From positions 30,425 through 94,424 of the forward strand of contig DDVW01000051.1 of NCBI GenBank assembly GCA_002345545.1: a stretch of 64,000 bases of DNA, written 5' to 3'. The notes beneath the pieces were generated by a model. That model ran no database searches. It was not told the DNA's origin and saw nothing but the letters and a program-made list of their open reading frames with translations. Shown piece after piece: positions 9,161 through 19,980 of the stretch (the first letter of the stretch is position 1; each line of letters opens with the position of its first letter). The DNA comes from Stenotrophomonas sp. UBA2302. Lineage in GTDB: Bacteria > Pseudomonadota > Gammaproteobacteria > Xanthomonadales > Xanthomonadaceae. Both the position numbers and the translations under genes were made by a program.

Positions 9161-11455
9161 TCACGAAGGCGCTTTCCTCAACCACGGCAACCACTTGGCC
9201 ACGCCCATCGGTGTCCATGCATGCCGTTGCGGGGCGGGCATCAGGCCGATATCCGAGCTGTCGGTAACTGCCAGAGCGACAAAAGCCGCCTGCCCATCCG
9301 GTGCCAGGCTCAAGCCGTTGCCCGAACTGAAACGCCCGGCATCAAGGCACCGGCTGCGCTCCAGGCTCCCCAGGACGGTGAGCTGGCTGAGGCAGTCGCG
9401 GCGCATGTGCAGGTAGGCCACGTGGCCATCGCCCGACACCGCCCAGGTACGGTAACGCCAGCGGCTTGGCGCCCGCCCGCTCAGTTCGCGCACGCTGCCC
9501 GGTGTCAGCATCGCGTCCACCTGCCACAGGCCGGCATCGGCCAGCCGTGTGTAGAGAACACGCTGGCCGGCACGGTCAAGCCGGGCCTGCGAAACACCCT
9601 CCAGCGACCCCCGCCGGCGCCACTGTGCCGGGGAGCGCTCGAACAGGCTCAGCTGCATCCGTTCATCCTCGCCACGCTCCACCACCAGCACGGTGCCGGC
9701 CTGCGAACCGTAGATCGCCTGCAACGGTTCGCGCACCGGTACCGGCAGGCGTTTCCAGTAGCCCTGCTCGGGCATCACCTCATAGATGCCGGGTTCGCCG
9801 TCGTCATCGCGGCCGGTGACCAGCAGGCTGCGGCCATCGGCCGACCAGTCCATTGGCTGCCGCGCTTCGGGCCGGAATCCTTCGATCACCCGCAGCGAGT
9901 CGGGATCCTCCAGCCGCCCCCACCACAACGCGAATACACCCGAGCGGTCGGAGGTGAATGCCAGATGCGCGCCATCGGGCGACACCATCGGCTGTCCGTC
10001 GCGTCCGGATGAGGCGAACAGCCGCTGCGGCTTTTCACCGGTATCACCCAGCGGATACCTGACCAGGGCGAACCGCGGCTGGTTGCGCTTGAACGCCAGC
10101 TGCGCGCCGTTGCCGGAAACCGTCGGACTTTCCGCATCACCCAGGCCAAGATCGCGCAGCACGCCCGTGTCCACCTCCAGACGATAGAGCCGCGACTCGC
10201 TGTCGACCCTGCGGCCGAACACCATCGCATCGGTGCCCAGCCAGCTCCAGCCGCGCATTTCCGCCGCTTCCTCGGTCAAACGCGTGGCATTGCCGCCATC
10301 CGCATCCATCACCCACAGGTCACCCACCTGCGGATTGCGTATGAAGCCGATCCGCTTGCCATCGGCCGAATAGCGTGGCGCATAGTCGAAGTCATCGGGC
10401 CCCACCGCATAGGACAGTTCCGACCAGCGGCCGGAGTCCAAGTCCAGCATGCGGATGCCACGGCTGGCGTAACGGCCGGTCATCGAGCCGAAGATCAGGC
10501 GACGCCCATCCGGCGACCAGTCGAAGCTGAGCATCTCGGTGCCGTCACAGCCGGCCACCCGACGCGCGCCGCCACCGGTGGCGGCCACCAGCAGAACGTC
10601 GCACCGCCCTTCCGGCAGGAAACGGGCGAAGGCGATTTCGCGCCCATCCGGCGACCAGGCCGGGAAGCGGTCGGACGCGTCGGCGGGTGGTTCAAGCAGC
10701 TGTACCGCCGTGGTGGCACCGGTACTTTGCACCCACAGGCTCGACAGCCCCGCGTTCTCACGCGCAAAGACCACCAGCGATGCATCCGGCGACAACGCGG
10801 GAGAGGCCTCGAAGTCGGCGCTGGAGGTGATCAGCCGATACGGGCGCTCGGGACTGCCCACCACCCGGGTGCCGCTGCTGCTCAGTACGTTCGTGTCAGC
10901 CGCTTCCTGGCGCATCCACAGCAACCCGAACATGATCAGGGAACTGGCCAGCAACACCACTCCCACGGCGATCAGCAGGTAGCGCCGCACGCGGCGGCGT
11001 GCCGTACGCAGCGGCTTGTCCCTATCCGCAGCCGGTGTGCTGTCCGGCGCAGAGGAACCTGCTGCTACCGCACCAGCACTTTCATCAACCGCCACGTCCT
11101 GCCACGACACCGGCACCAGCAGGCGATAGCCGGTCCGGGCGATGGTCTCGATGTAGGCCGCGCCATCACTGCCGCTCTCGCTGCAGGTGAAGGCCTTGCG
11201 CAGCTGCGTGACCGCCTGGGTGAGCACGTCGTTGGTCGGCATGGTGTCCGGCCAGACTTCGGCAAACAGCTCGTCGCGGGTGACAACCTGCCCGGCGTTG
11301 CGCGCCAGCACCAGCAACACCGCCACGCTCTTGGGTGTCAGCCGCCGCACGCGGCGCACGCCCGGAAGATGCACCTCACGCGAGGACACCACTACAAGAC
11401 AGTCGCCGATCAGCAGCCGGTCGGCTGCCTGTTTTTCAATGTTGGAAGTTTCCAT
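9161..11455 (-). CDS. CadC-like membrane transcription regulator with PD40 beta-propeller
   Basis: This 764-aa one-component regulator has an N-terminal winged-helix DNA-binding domain of the OmpR/CadC type (residues ~20-105; motif SVAVLLVLARNAGQVVTR..LFAEVWPD...VLTQAVTQLRKAF). A basic linker and one transmembrane segment follow (LLIAVGVVLLASSLIMFGLL, near residue 165). The periplasmic part has repeated TolB/WD40-like PD40 units, seen as SPDG, SADG and DRSG turns. The likely role is to sense a periplasmic signal and act on DNA from the membrane. ATG 11455 is chosen because the 29 extra residues of the longer frame (to 11542) precede the conserved domain and look random. The target is not evident. 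Confidence 0.85.
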   Translation of the reverse strand: METSNIEKQAADRLLIGDCLVVVSSREVHLPGVRRVRRLTPKSVAVLLVLARNAGQVVTRDELFAEVWPDTMPTNDVLTQAVTQLRKAFTCSESGSDGAAYIETIARTGYRLLVPVSWQDVAVDESAGAVAAGSSAPDSTPAADRDKPLRTARRRVRRYLLIAVGVVLLASSLIMFGLLWMRQEAADTNVLSSSGTRVVGSPERPYRLITSSADFEASPALSPDASLVVFARENAGLSSLWVQSTGATTAVQLLEPPADASDRFPAWSPDGREIAFARFLPEGRCDVLLVAATGGGARRVAGCDGTEMLSFDWSPDGRRLIFGSMTGRYASRGIRMLDLDSGRWSELSYAVGPDDFDYAPRYSADGKRIGFIRNPQVGDLWVMDADGGNATRLTEEAAEMRGWSWLGTDAMVFGRRVDSESRLYRLEVDTGVLRDLGLGDAESPTVSGNGAQLAFKRNQPRFALVRYPLGDTGEKPQRLFASSGRDGQPMVSPDGAHLAFTSDRSGVFALWWGRLEDPDSLRVIEGFRPEARQPMDWSADGRSLLVTGRDDDGEPGIYEVMPEQGYWKRLPVPVREPLQAIYGSQAGTVLVVERGEDERMQLSLFERSPAQWRRRGSLEGVSQARLDRAGQRVLYTRLADAGLWQVDAMLTPGSVRELSGRAPSRWRYRTWAVSGDGHVAYLHMRRDCLSQLTVLGSLERSRCLDAGRFSSGNGLSLAPDGQAAFVALAVTDSSDIGLMPAPQRHAWTPMGVAKWLPWLRKAPS

Positions 11456-11671
11456 GCCACTCAGGGAAAAAATCGCTGGTGGGCACACTCCCGTGCCCGC
11501 CCCCTGGAAGCGACGCAACCAGTGAACCGCCAAATTCCGCAAACGGCGTCAACGTGAAAAGCAAAAGTATCTGACCGGACGGATATTAGCCTATGGCCGG
11601 TTCCCTGCGTATGCGCGCGGGACGACATCAGGCTCTCTCTCGCCGATGAATTCACATAATCCGCTTCAATA

Positions 11672-11698
11672 TTCGCGCCTCCGGGCGCGATATTTTTA
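11672..11698. terminator. Hairpin at the 3' end of the channel gene
   Basis: CGCGCC and GGCGCG arms plus flanking A/T pairs (one bulge) overlap the stop codon of the minus-strand channel gene. A T-rich tract is present only on the plus side (TATTTTTAT). It may act as a transcript end or a 3' stabiliser. Its role is uncertain. Confidence 0.35.
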
Positions 11699-12421
11699 TC
11701 TGGCGTTCATTCTTCCGGCTTTGTGAATCGCCAGTCCCACCAGCCTGGAAACCACCAGTGCCACATACATGACGCCGGCAAACTGCTCCAGCATGACCAG
11801 CGCACGCGCCTGTGGATGTACCGGCACCACGTCACTCAGTCCCACCCCTGAGAGAAGACTGAAGCTCAGATAAAGCAGTTCGGTCCAACTACGCAATTCG
11901 CCCACGCTGTTGGCCGTGAAGCTGCCCGGCAACCAGTACTGGCAGACCGAATACGCGAATGCGAATGCCCACGCCAGCAAGGTGAAGGTGGCGCCGGCGG
12001 CGAACAGCTCGTCACGGGTGACCTTGTGATCCTGCAGCATGTAGGCGATCAGGCTGCAGGTCGTATAGAAATAGAGCAGGCATTCGAACACCTGCGCCAC
12101 CATCATCAGGTTGTGCCGCTCCAGCAATACGCCGGCGACCGAGAAGACCACCGCCGGCAGCGCCAGCAGCAAGGCCATCCAGATCGCCAGCGGACTGCGC
12201 CGCACCACCCACACCGCCAGCCCCAGCACCGCCATGCCGAACACGCCGAATACGACGCGGCCAGCCGGCATGTTTTCCATCGACGGGTACAGCAGCACGC
12301 CCAGCAACTGCACCGCCAGCAGCCATGCCGACGGGTGCCGGCGTGCCAGCACGATCCATTTCAGCCGGGCACGCACCACTGCTTCCGGTGCTCCGGTGTC
12401 AGAACGGGGCGCCTGCTTCAC
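11696..12421 (-). CDS. Ion-channel family membrane protein (two-TM K+ channel-like pore)
   Basis: This 241-aa protein has five or six hydrophobic segments. A pore-helix/filter-like region lies near residues 190-205 (LLYLSFSLLSGVGLSDVVP), followed by a last helix rich in Val/Leu. The layout matches prokaryotic Ion_trans_2 proteins, but the canonical filter TVGYGD is replaced by GVGLSD, so ion selectivity is doubtful. The start is GTG 12421, with GAGG 9 bases before it. It begins 11 bases after the stop codon of the DUF4136 lipoprotein gene, and the two probably form one transcript. Confidence 0.75.
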   Translation of the reverse strand: MKQAPRSDTGAPEAVVRARLKWIVLARRHPSAWLLAVQLLGVLLYPSMENMPAGRVVFGVFGMAVLGLAVWVVRRSPLAIWMALLLALPAVVFSVAGVLLERHNLMMVAQVFECLLYFYTTCSLIAYMLQDHKVTRDELFAAGATFTLLAWAFAFAYSVCQYWLPGSFTANSVGELRSWTELLYLSFSLLSGVGLSDVVPVHPQARALVMLEQFAGVMYVALVVSRLVGLAIHKAGRMNAR

Positions 12422-12432
12422 GCGCTTGCGCC

Positions 12433-13011
12433 TCAGTGGGTGGCCGCCACCCGGTGGGGATAGGCGGCGAATATCGCCGCGACCGCGGCATCAATCTGTT
12501 CACCGCGCTGCTGCGCGTCGGCACGGCCGACGGTGCCGACCGCGATGCCTTCCCAGACCAGCTGCTTCCGCCGCGCATCCACCAGGTCCACATTGAGCGT
12601 GCCTTCGGTGTACTGGCGCACATCGGTGCGGTCACGCCAGTACGGCACCGCAACGTAACCGCGGGCGCGGTAGCTGTAGTAATAGTCGTAGTCCACTTCC
12701 GGCATCGTGGTGACGCGGGTCTTGTCCTGCAGGTAGGCATTGAGATTCACCCACAGGTCCGGATCAGCCTCGTCGAACACGTAACCGCGGGCTTCCATCT
12801 GCGCGCGTACCGCCGCACGGATACGGTTGCTGGTGATGGTGGTGTAACCGTTCTGCTCCAGTGCCAACGGTGTGTAGAACGCGAAGCTGCGATAGCGCGA
12901 GAAGTCGGCGCCCGGATCGCTCTGGCTGGCAACCCTCGGCCCGCTGGCGCAAGCCGCCAACGCCAGCAGGGAGGACAGTGCGACCAGGCGGAGTACGGAT
13001 CGGAATTGCAT
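12433..13011 (-). CDS. DUF4136-family lipoprotein
   Basis: This 192-aa protein has a lipobox (LLALAAC, Cys near residue 21). The pattern that follows fits DUF4136: DFSRYRSFAFY, I..ALRAQMEARGY, DPDLWVN..AYL and a Tyr-rich stretch, then a conserved segment in which the protein labels a Val/Leu strand (GTLNVDLVDARRKQLVWEG). It ends with Ala-rich helices. GGGAGA lies upstream of the ATG. It is exported and lipid-anchored; the molecular function of the family is unknown. It is the first gene of a probable two-gene unit with the channel protein. Confidence 0.85.
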   Translation of the reverse strand: MQFRSVLRLVALSSLLALAACASGPRVASQSDPGADFSRYRSFAFYTPLALEQNGYTTITSNRIRAAVRAQMEARGYVFDEADPDLWVNLNAYLQDKTRVTTMPEVDYDYYYSYRARGYVAVPYWRDRTDVRQYTEGTLNVDLVDARRKQLVWEGIAVGTVGRADAQQRGEQIDAAVAAIFAAYPHRVAATH

Positions 13012-13143
13012 GGCGGTTCTCCCATCGAGGACGGATCAAACGCTAACACGCGCCGGCGTTGCCATGGGTCATGACACTGCCGGCGCGCCCATCCATGGAT
13101 CGGCGGCCGGGGGCAGCACGCGACATGTCCCCTGCCCCGGCTG

Positions 13144-15033
<1,890 letters not shown>

Positions 15034-15144
15034 TCAATCCGCACCGGGGTGCGAGGCCATGCGAGGGATTCGCATGGTGGAACGAAGCGAAGGCGCACGC
15101 CGCCCGACATGGCCCATGAGGCACCTGCACTGGCGGCACACGAA

Positions 15145-15227
15145 GCTTCCCTACGCCGGTATCAGCCGGATCAGGTTCGAAGGGACTGTCTCAACCGCGG
15201 CCCGCTGGCCTTGGTACCCCCGCTTCG
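15145..15227 (-). promoter_or_regulatory. TPP riboswitch (THI element) of thiC
   Basis: Read on the minus strand, the element contains GGGGGTACC near its 5' end, then TTGAGAC. It then has ACCTGATCCGGCTGATACC followed by GGCGTAGGGA, which matches the conserved TPP-aptamer 3' core. It lies about 130 bases before thiC, enough for an expression platform that hides the ribosome-binding site. The family is known to turn thiC off when thiamine pyrophosphate is abundant. Confidence 0.95.
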
Positions 15228-15233
15228 GCCGGG

Positions 15234-15242
15234 ATTAGAGCA
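15234..15242 (-). promoter_or_regulatory. Extended -10 promoter of thiC
   Basis: On the minus strand the sequence reads TGCTCTAAT, i.e. a TGn extension joined to a TATAAT-like hexamer. Transcription would start about 7 bases later, almost exactly where the riboswitch aptamer begins. No good -35 was seen, which fits an extended -10 promoter. Confidence 0.55.
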
Positions 15243-15354
15243 CAAAGCCATCGCACGCTGCACCGCGCGCATCATCACGATGGGCTGGAGTCCGGCAACG
15301 CAAGCGACATTCCCGGACGCGGCAGAAGACGGCATGCGGCGCAGCCGTCCCCGC

Positions 15355-17061
15355 TCAGTAGCCGGCCGCCTGACCGTCCTTGCGGCTTTCCGAGGCGCCG
15401 TAGTACACGCCGGTTTCCGGGTCGCGCATGATCGCCTGGTAGCCGCCGTACGGGCCGTCGGCGAACACCACGCGGTGGCCCTTGCGCATCAGCGCGCGGA
15501 TGGTTTCGTAGGGGAAGCCGGTTTCCAGATTGACCTCGCCACCCTCGCGCATCGCCACCCCCTGCGCGGTAGGTTCGGTCGAGCCTTCGTGCTGGATGCG
15601 CGGCGCGTCACCGGCTTCCTGCAGGTTCATGCCGAAATCGACCAGGTTCATCACGATCTGCGCATGGCCCTGCGGCTGCATCGCCCCACCCATCACGCCG
15701 AAGCTGGCGAACGGCTTGCCATCTTTGGTGATGAAGGCCGGGATGATGGTCTGGAACGGCCGCTTGCCCGGCGCGTAGCCATTCGGGTGATCCTTCTGCA
15801 GCACGAACATCTCGCCGCGGTCCTGCAGGATGAAGCCCAGCCCCGGCGGCGCCATGCCGCTGCCCATGCCGCGGTAGTTGGACTGGATCAGCGACACCAT
15901 CATGCCGTCGGCATCGGCCACGGTCATGTAGATGGTGTCCCCCTCCTCCAGCTGTTTCGGCGTGCCCGGCTGGGCTTCCTTCAAGGCCTTGTCCATCGAG
16001 ATCAGCGCGCGCCGCTGCGCCGCGTAGTCCTTGGACACCAGCCGCTGCACGGGTGGCGGTGAAAACGCCGGATCGGCATAGAAGCGGGCGCGGTCGGCGA
16101 AGGCCAGCTTCTTGGCTTCGACGAACAGATGCACATGCTCGGCCGAGCCGAACGGGATCTTCGAAAAGTCGTAGCCTTCCAGGATGTTGAGGATCTGCAG
16201 CGCGGCGATGCCCTGGCTGTTGGGCGGCAGCTCCCACACATCAAAGCCGCGGTAGTTGCTGCTGACCGGCTCGACCCATTCGCCCTGATGGCCGGCCATG
16301 TCCTCGTAGCTGAGGAAACCGCCGTTGGCCTTGAAAAAATCGCCGATGGTGCGGGCGATCTCGCCCTTGTAGAACGCATCACGGCCGCCGTCGGCAATCT
16401 TCTGCAGGGTGTCGGCCAGATTCGGATTGCGCCACATCTCGCCCTTGCGTGGGGCGCGGCCATCGATGGTGAACTGCTCGGTGAAGCCGGGATACTGCGA
16501 CAGCTTCGGCACCGAGCGGTCCCAGTAGTAGGCGATCACCTCGGCCACCGGGTGGCCGTCGCGTGCATAGCCGATGGCCGGGGCCAGATTGTCGGCCATC
16601 GGTTTGCGGCCGAAGCGCTGGTGCAGTGCGAACCAGCCATCCACCGCACCGGGTACCGATACCGGCAGCGGTCCGGTGGCCGGGGTCTCCTTCAGTCCGC
16701 GGCGCTGGAACTCGGCCAGCGTCAGCGAGCGCGGCGAGCGCCCGGAGCCGTTGTAGCCGTACAGCTTCTGCGTCTTCGGATCCCAGACGATAGCGAACAG
16801 GTCGCCGCCGATACCGTTGCCGGTCGGCTCCATCAGCCCGAGGGCGGCGTTGACGGCAATGGCCGCGTCCACCGCCGAACCGCCGGACTTCATCACCTCC
16901 AGCGCGATCTGCGTGGCCAACGGCTGCGAGGTGGCGGCCATCGCATGTGGCGCGATCACCTCCGAGCGCGTGGCAAAGCCCGGGCCGGTGATGCGGTCGG
17001 CGGCCAGTGCCGGGAAGGTGGCAAGGCCGCAAAGGCAGAACAGCGACAACAGACGTGACAT
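15355..17061 (-). CDS. ggt: Gamma-glutamyltransferase (glutathione hydrolase)
   Basis: This periplasmic N-terminal-nucleophile hydrolase has 568 aa and cleaves the gamma-glutamyl bond of glutathione. It has a signal peptide (MSRLLSLFCLCGLATFPALA). Family blocks are ALEVMKSGGSAVDAAIAVNAALGL, then PTGNGIGGDLF. The autoprocessing site precedes Thr in EEGDTIYMTVADADG, and GGAMQPQGHAQ lies towards the end. ATG 17061 is chosen; ATG 17073 or 17091 would only lengthen the signal peptide n-region. It is separated from thiC by the riboswitch region and is not obviously linked to it in function. Confidence 0.93.
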   Translation of the reverse strand: MSRLLSLFCLCGLATFPALAADRITGPGFATRSEVIAPHAMAATSQPLATQIALEVMKSGGSAVDAAIAVNAALGLMEPTGNGIGGDLFAIVWDPKTQKLYGYNGSGRSPRSLTLAEFQRRGLKETPATGPLPVSVPGAVDGWFALHQRFGRKPMADNLAPAIGYARDGHPVAEVIAYYWDRSVPKLSQYPGFTEQFTIDGRAPRKGEMWRNPNLADTLQKIADGGRDAFYKGEIARTIGDFFKANGGFLSYEDMAGHQGEWVEPVSSNYRGFDVWELPPNSQGIAALQILNILEGYDFSKIPFGSAEHVHLFVEAKKLAFADRARFYADPAFSPPPVQRLVSKDYAAQRRALISMDKALKEAQPGTPKQLEEGDTIYMTVADADGMMVSLIQSNYRGMGSGMAPPGLGFILQDRGEMFVLQKDHPNGYAPGKRPFQTIIPAFITKDGKPFASFGVMGGAMQPQGHAQIVMNLVDFGMNLQEAGDAPRIQHEGSTEPTAQGVAMREGGEVNLETGFPYETIRALMRKGHRVVFADGPYGGYQAIMRDPETGVYYGASESRKDGQAAGY

Positions 17062-17121
17062 GGCGCACCCCATGGAAAAGACCGGCATCACGATAGCCCG
17101 ATTCGGCGCTCCTGCGCCGCG

Positions 17122-17154
17122 TCTTACGCCGCTCTTACGTCACCGGCCTATCTA
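17122..17154 (+). promoter_or_regulatory. Candidate SARP-type promoter of the pilus operon
   Basis: Two identical heptamers TCTTACG lie at 17122-17128 and 17133-17139, an exact 11-bp period. A -10-like TATCTA begins 9 bases after the second (17149-17154). No -35 hexamer is present where expected. SARP activators are known to bind heptamer direct repeats with 11-bp spacing about 8 bases before the -10 and to replace -35 contacts. The spacing is directly visible; assigning it to the BTAD protein at 34980-35840 is inference. Confidence 0.55.
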
Positions 17155-17234
17155 GTTGGCGCGAACACACGGCCGGTCGCCTTCCTCGTCGGATCGAACC
17201 GCCATCTCGCTTCAACCACAAGGGGCTTTTTGCA

Positions 17235-18023
17235 ATGAAATTACGATCCAAGCGCCAGCAAGGCGGTTTCACCCTCGTCGAAATGGCCGTCGTACTGGTC
17301 ATCATCGGCGTCATCATCGGCGCGGTCATGATCGGCCGTGATGTGCAGCGCAACGCCGAATACACCCGCATCAAGCAGAAGTTCGTCGACCAGTGGGTGG
17401 TGAGCTACAACAGCTACCACCAGCGTTTCGGTGCACCGGTCGGCGACAACCAGGCCGCACCGCGCCTGATGGTCGGCGGCCGCGACTACGACATCGACAT
17501 GACCGCCAATACCGCCAGCAAGGGCGCGGTCTGCAACGTGGCGGCTCCCCGCAACACCACCCCGGCGGTGACGCTGGTGCCGACCGATGGCGCCAAGCTG
17601 CGCGACTTCATGCGCGGCGCCGGCATCAGCCTGGCACCGGGTCGTGGTGAGGGTTTTGAAGACCGCTTCGCCTACCTGGACACCAACGGCAACCCGCAGG
17701 AAATCCAGATCTGTTTCCAGTGGAACCCGCCGGGCACCGGCTCGGGCTCGGGCAACGTCATGGTCATTTCCGGCCTGACCCCGGACCTGGCGCGCTCGCT
17801 GGACCAGATGATCGACGGCAAGCCCGATCCGCAGGGTGGCGCGTTCCGCCAGGCCGGCATCACCGCACGTGCGGCCTCGGACAACGCCGACACGATCAGC
17901 GTGGAATGGGCCGGCAACAACACCGACCAGAGCACCGGCTCGACCACGTCCACCGCACAGGGTGGTGGTGACGACACGATCCAGGTGATGACGATGGTCG
18001 CCCACTACAAGATGAACCAGTAA
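17235..18023 (+). CDS. Type IV prepilin, family A, first gene of the pilus operon
   Basis: This 262-aa pre-protein has a class III signal: basic leader, Gly-Gly cleavage before Phe, then FTLVEMAVVLVIIGVIIGAV with Glu at +5. The IGAVMIGRDVQ segment, a Phe-rich helix end and two Cys are shared with the 28898-29581 prepilin (common NVM/VMVIS-GLTPDLARSLDQMIDG and NVMRISNLTPELANQLDQRIDG regions), so the two are paralogs. AAGGGG precedes the ATG. As the first gene of the operon it is a candidate major pilin, but no pilin gene here stands apart with a promoter of its own. Confidence 0.85.
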   Translation: MKLRSKRQQGGFTLVEMAVVLVIIGVIIGAVMIGRDVQRNAEYTRIKQKFVDQWVVSYNSYHQRFGAPVGDNQAAPRLMVGGRDYDIDMTANTASKGAVCNVAAPRNTTPAVTLVPTDGAKLRDFMRGAGISLAPGRGEGFEDRFAYLDTNGNPQEIQICFQWNPPGTGSGSGNVMVISGLTPDLARSLDQMIDGKPDPQGGAFRQAGITARAASDNADTISVEWAGNNTDQSTGSTTSTAQGGGDDTIQVMTMVAHYKMNQ

Positions 18024-18028
18024 CCACT

Positions 18029-18592
18029 ATGGCCACCGCCTCTCTGTTGGGCCGGCTGCGCCGGTCACGCCGTCTATCACTGCTGCTGTTCGCGGGCTCG
18101 CTCATCGCCCTCGTCATCGCCGCGACGTGGTTCATCGCCGCACGCACGGGCCTTGCCAGGTCCTACGACCAGCTCAGCAACCGCAATCAGCTGCTTGCCC
18201 AGGCGCAGATGGCCCAACAGGAGGCGCAACTGAAAGTGGAAAACGCGCGTTCCGCGCAACAGGTCATGGACCGCCTGTCCGCCCTCGGGCTGCAACCCGA
18301 GGGCTGGGGCGAACGCATGATCAACCTGCGCTCCACCCAGCTGTCGCGTGACGAATCCGCCGCCCTGCTGGCCGGCATCGCCGCCGGGCCGGACCGCCTG
18401 TTCGGCGCTGAAGCCTTCGAGCTGTCGGTCACCAATCCTGCCGAGGGCCTGTTCCACCTGCCCGTACTCGTGGATGAACGGATACCGGCCCCCCTGCAGG
18501 TGACCTTGCGCGGCAGCCTGCTGTTCCGCACCGGTCCGGCCGACGACAACGGCATCGCCAGCACCAGCACCACGGGAGCCAGCCAGCCATGA
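18029..18592 (+). CDS. Inner-membrane pilus assembly protein, PilO/MshJ-like
   Basis: This 187-aa bitopic protein has a short basic cytoplasmic tail, one TM helix (residues ~17-37) and a coiled-coil (~45-85, rich in Gln/Ala). A small mixed alpha/beta C-terminal domain follows. That plan is typical of PilO/MshJ/GspM-type alignment-complex subunits. It begins 5 bases after the first prepilin gene and overlaps the next by 4 bases. The sequence is too divergent for a firm name; the assignment rests on architecture and position. Confidence 0.55.
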   Translation: MATASLLGRLRRSRRLSLLLFAGSLIALVIAATWFIAARTGLARSYDQLSNRNQLLAQAQMAQQEAQLKVENARSAQQVMDRLSALGLQPEGWGERMINLRSTQLSRDESAALLAGIAAGPDRLFGAEAFELSVTNPAEGLFHLPVLVDERIPAPLQVTLRGSLLFRTGPADDNGIASTSTTGASQP

Positions 18593-19980
18593 GCATGCAG
18601 AGCATCATCCAACTGGCCGGACGCTGGATCGTCTTCGACAACGACACGGTCACCCTCTCCACGACACGTCCGCGCGTGGAACAGCCGGCATGGCTGTTCT
18701 GCGAGTTCGAAGGCGGTGTCAGCAGCGTGGTTTCGCTGGAAGGCAGCCCCGCACACGCGGTGGCGCTGATCGAAAAACGGCTGCGCGCCGACGGCATGAT
18801 CGACGGCGACGGCAAGATCCTCATCCACAAGAGCCGCACCATGGGTGCCGGCTACCAGAGCCTGTTCACCGCCGTACCGCTGGATGTCTGGCAACAGACC
18901 TTCGCCTGGGCCGAGGCGCAGCCCGACCACTGCCTGCTGGTGCCGATCACCTCGCTGATGTGGAACGCGATCAAGTCCGGCGAGGGCCTGATTGTCCAGA
19001 ATGGACGGCAGTTCTCGGTGCTGGCGCTGCGCAAGCACGACATCATCCACCGCACGTCGATGGCGTACAGCGAAGACGCCACGGACCTGGCCATGACCGT
19101 TGGCGCCCTCGCCGGCCAGGTAGCCGACGACCTGGCACGCAACAACGAGGATGGCAGCGAGACCATGGTGTTCCAGTGGTGTCCGCTGCTGATGCCACAA
19201 CCACTGCCGGGCGAATCCACGAGCAGCGAGACGCTGGCCGAGATATTTTCAGCCAACACCGGCTGCCAGGTACGCCAGGTACCGACCCGCACCTACAAGG
19301 ACAACGACGGCGGCACCTGGCTGTCGGCCATCGAGTGGGTGCGTTCCCGGAGCTCCACCCGCATCGCCGTCAATCCGCTGCCGAGCCGTGCCGCCCATCT
19401 TGCCGAATGGGCGCTGCCGCTGGCCTCCTGCGCCTCGCTGGTGTTTGCCATCGCACTGGGCGCACTGGGTGCACGCTGGGCGCTGGCCGCAGGTGAAGCC
19501 GACGACCGTGCCGCGCTGATCAACCAGCAGATCGTCCAACTCGAACAGCAGACCCAGGCATTGGCTGGCGATGTGCGCCTGCCGCAGGGTTTCGATGCGG
19601 CACTGGGGTTCATCGAGAAAGCCAAGGGCCTGTCCACCGGCATGGACCCGGTATCCGGGCTGCAGCTGATCCAGGAAGCCGCACAGGATGAGGTGCGGAT
19701 CCTGCGGCTGCGTGTGGAACAGCCGGCCGATGCGGCCGGCCAGGCTGCGACCAATCCCCCCGCCGACAGCCGCACCCTGCGTGTGGACGGCATGGTCGAT
19801 ATCGATCGCGGCACCCCCGGCATGCAGGTGGCGCACTTCGTCGAACGCCTGCGCCGGCAGGGATTCAACCCGGTACCGCTGGACCCGCAATCGGGGGGCG
19901 GCACCCGCACCAGCAATGGCGGCATTTTCTCCTACCTGTTGAGCAGAACCCCTTCATCCGCCGTGGAGCCGACCCCGTGA
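18589..19980 (+). CDS. Pilus alignment protein, PilM-PilN/MshI- or GspL-like
   Basis: This 463-aa protein has a cytoplasmic domain of ~265 residues, then one TM helix near 271-300. A periplasmic region with a coiled coil (~310-340) and a ferredoxin-like end follows. The plan equals GspL, or a PilM (actin-like) domain joined to a PilN-like part. I see no clear ATP-binding signature, so the actin-like fold is inferred. The start ATG overlaps the previous stop (ATGA), and its own stop overlaps the next start (GTGA). Confidence 0.55.
   Translation: MSMQSIIQLAGRWIVFDNDTVTLSTTRPRVEQPAWLFCEFEGGVSSVVSLEGSPAHAVALIEKRLRADGMIDGDGKILIHKSRTMGAGYQSLFTAVPLDVWQQTFAWAEAQPDHCLLVPITSLMWNAIKSGEGLIVQNGRQFSVLALRKHDIIHRTSMAYSEDATDLAMTVGALAGQVADDLARNNEDGSETMVFQWCPLLMPQPLPGESTSSETLAEIFSANTGCQVRQVPTRTYKDNDGGTWLSAIEWVRSRSSTRIAVNPLPSRAAHLAEWALPLASCASLVFAIALGALGARWALAAGEADDRAALINQQIVQLEQQTQALAGDVRLPQGFDAALGFIEKAKGLSTGMDPVSGLQLIQEAAQDEVRILRLRVEQPADAAGQAATNPPADSRTLRVDGMVDIDRGTPGMQVAHFVERLRRQGFNPVPLDPQSGGGTRTSNGGIFSYLLSRTPSSAVEPTP

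Noticed and set aside
13107..13140. GC-rich inverted repeat after thiC
   Set aside because: The arms pair with a bulge across a 15-base loop and no T-run follows on the minus strand, so I do not call it a terminator.
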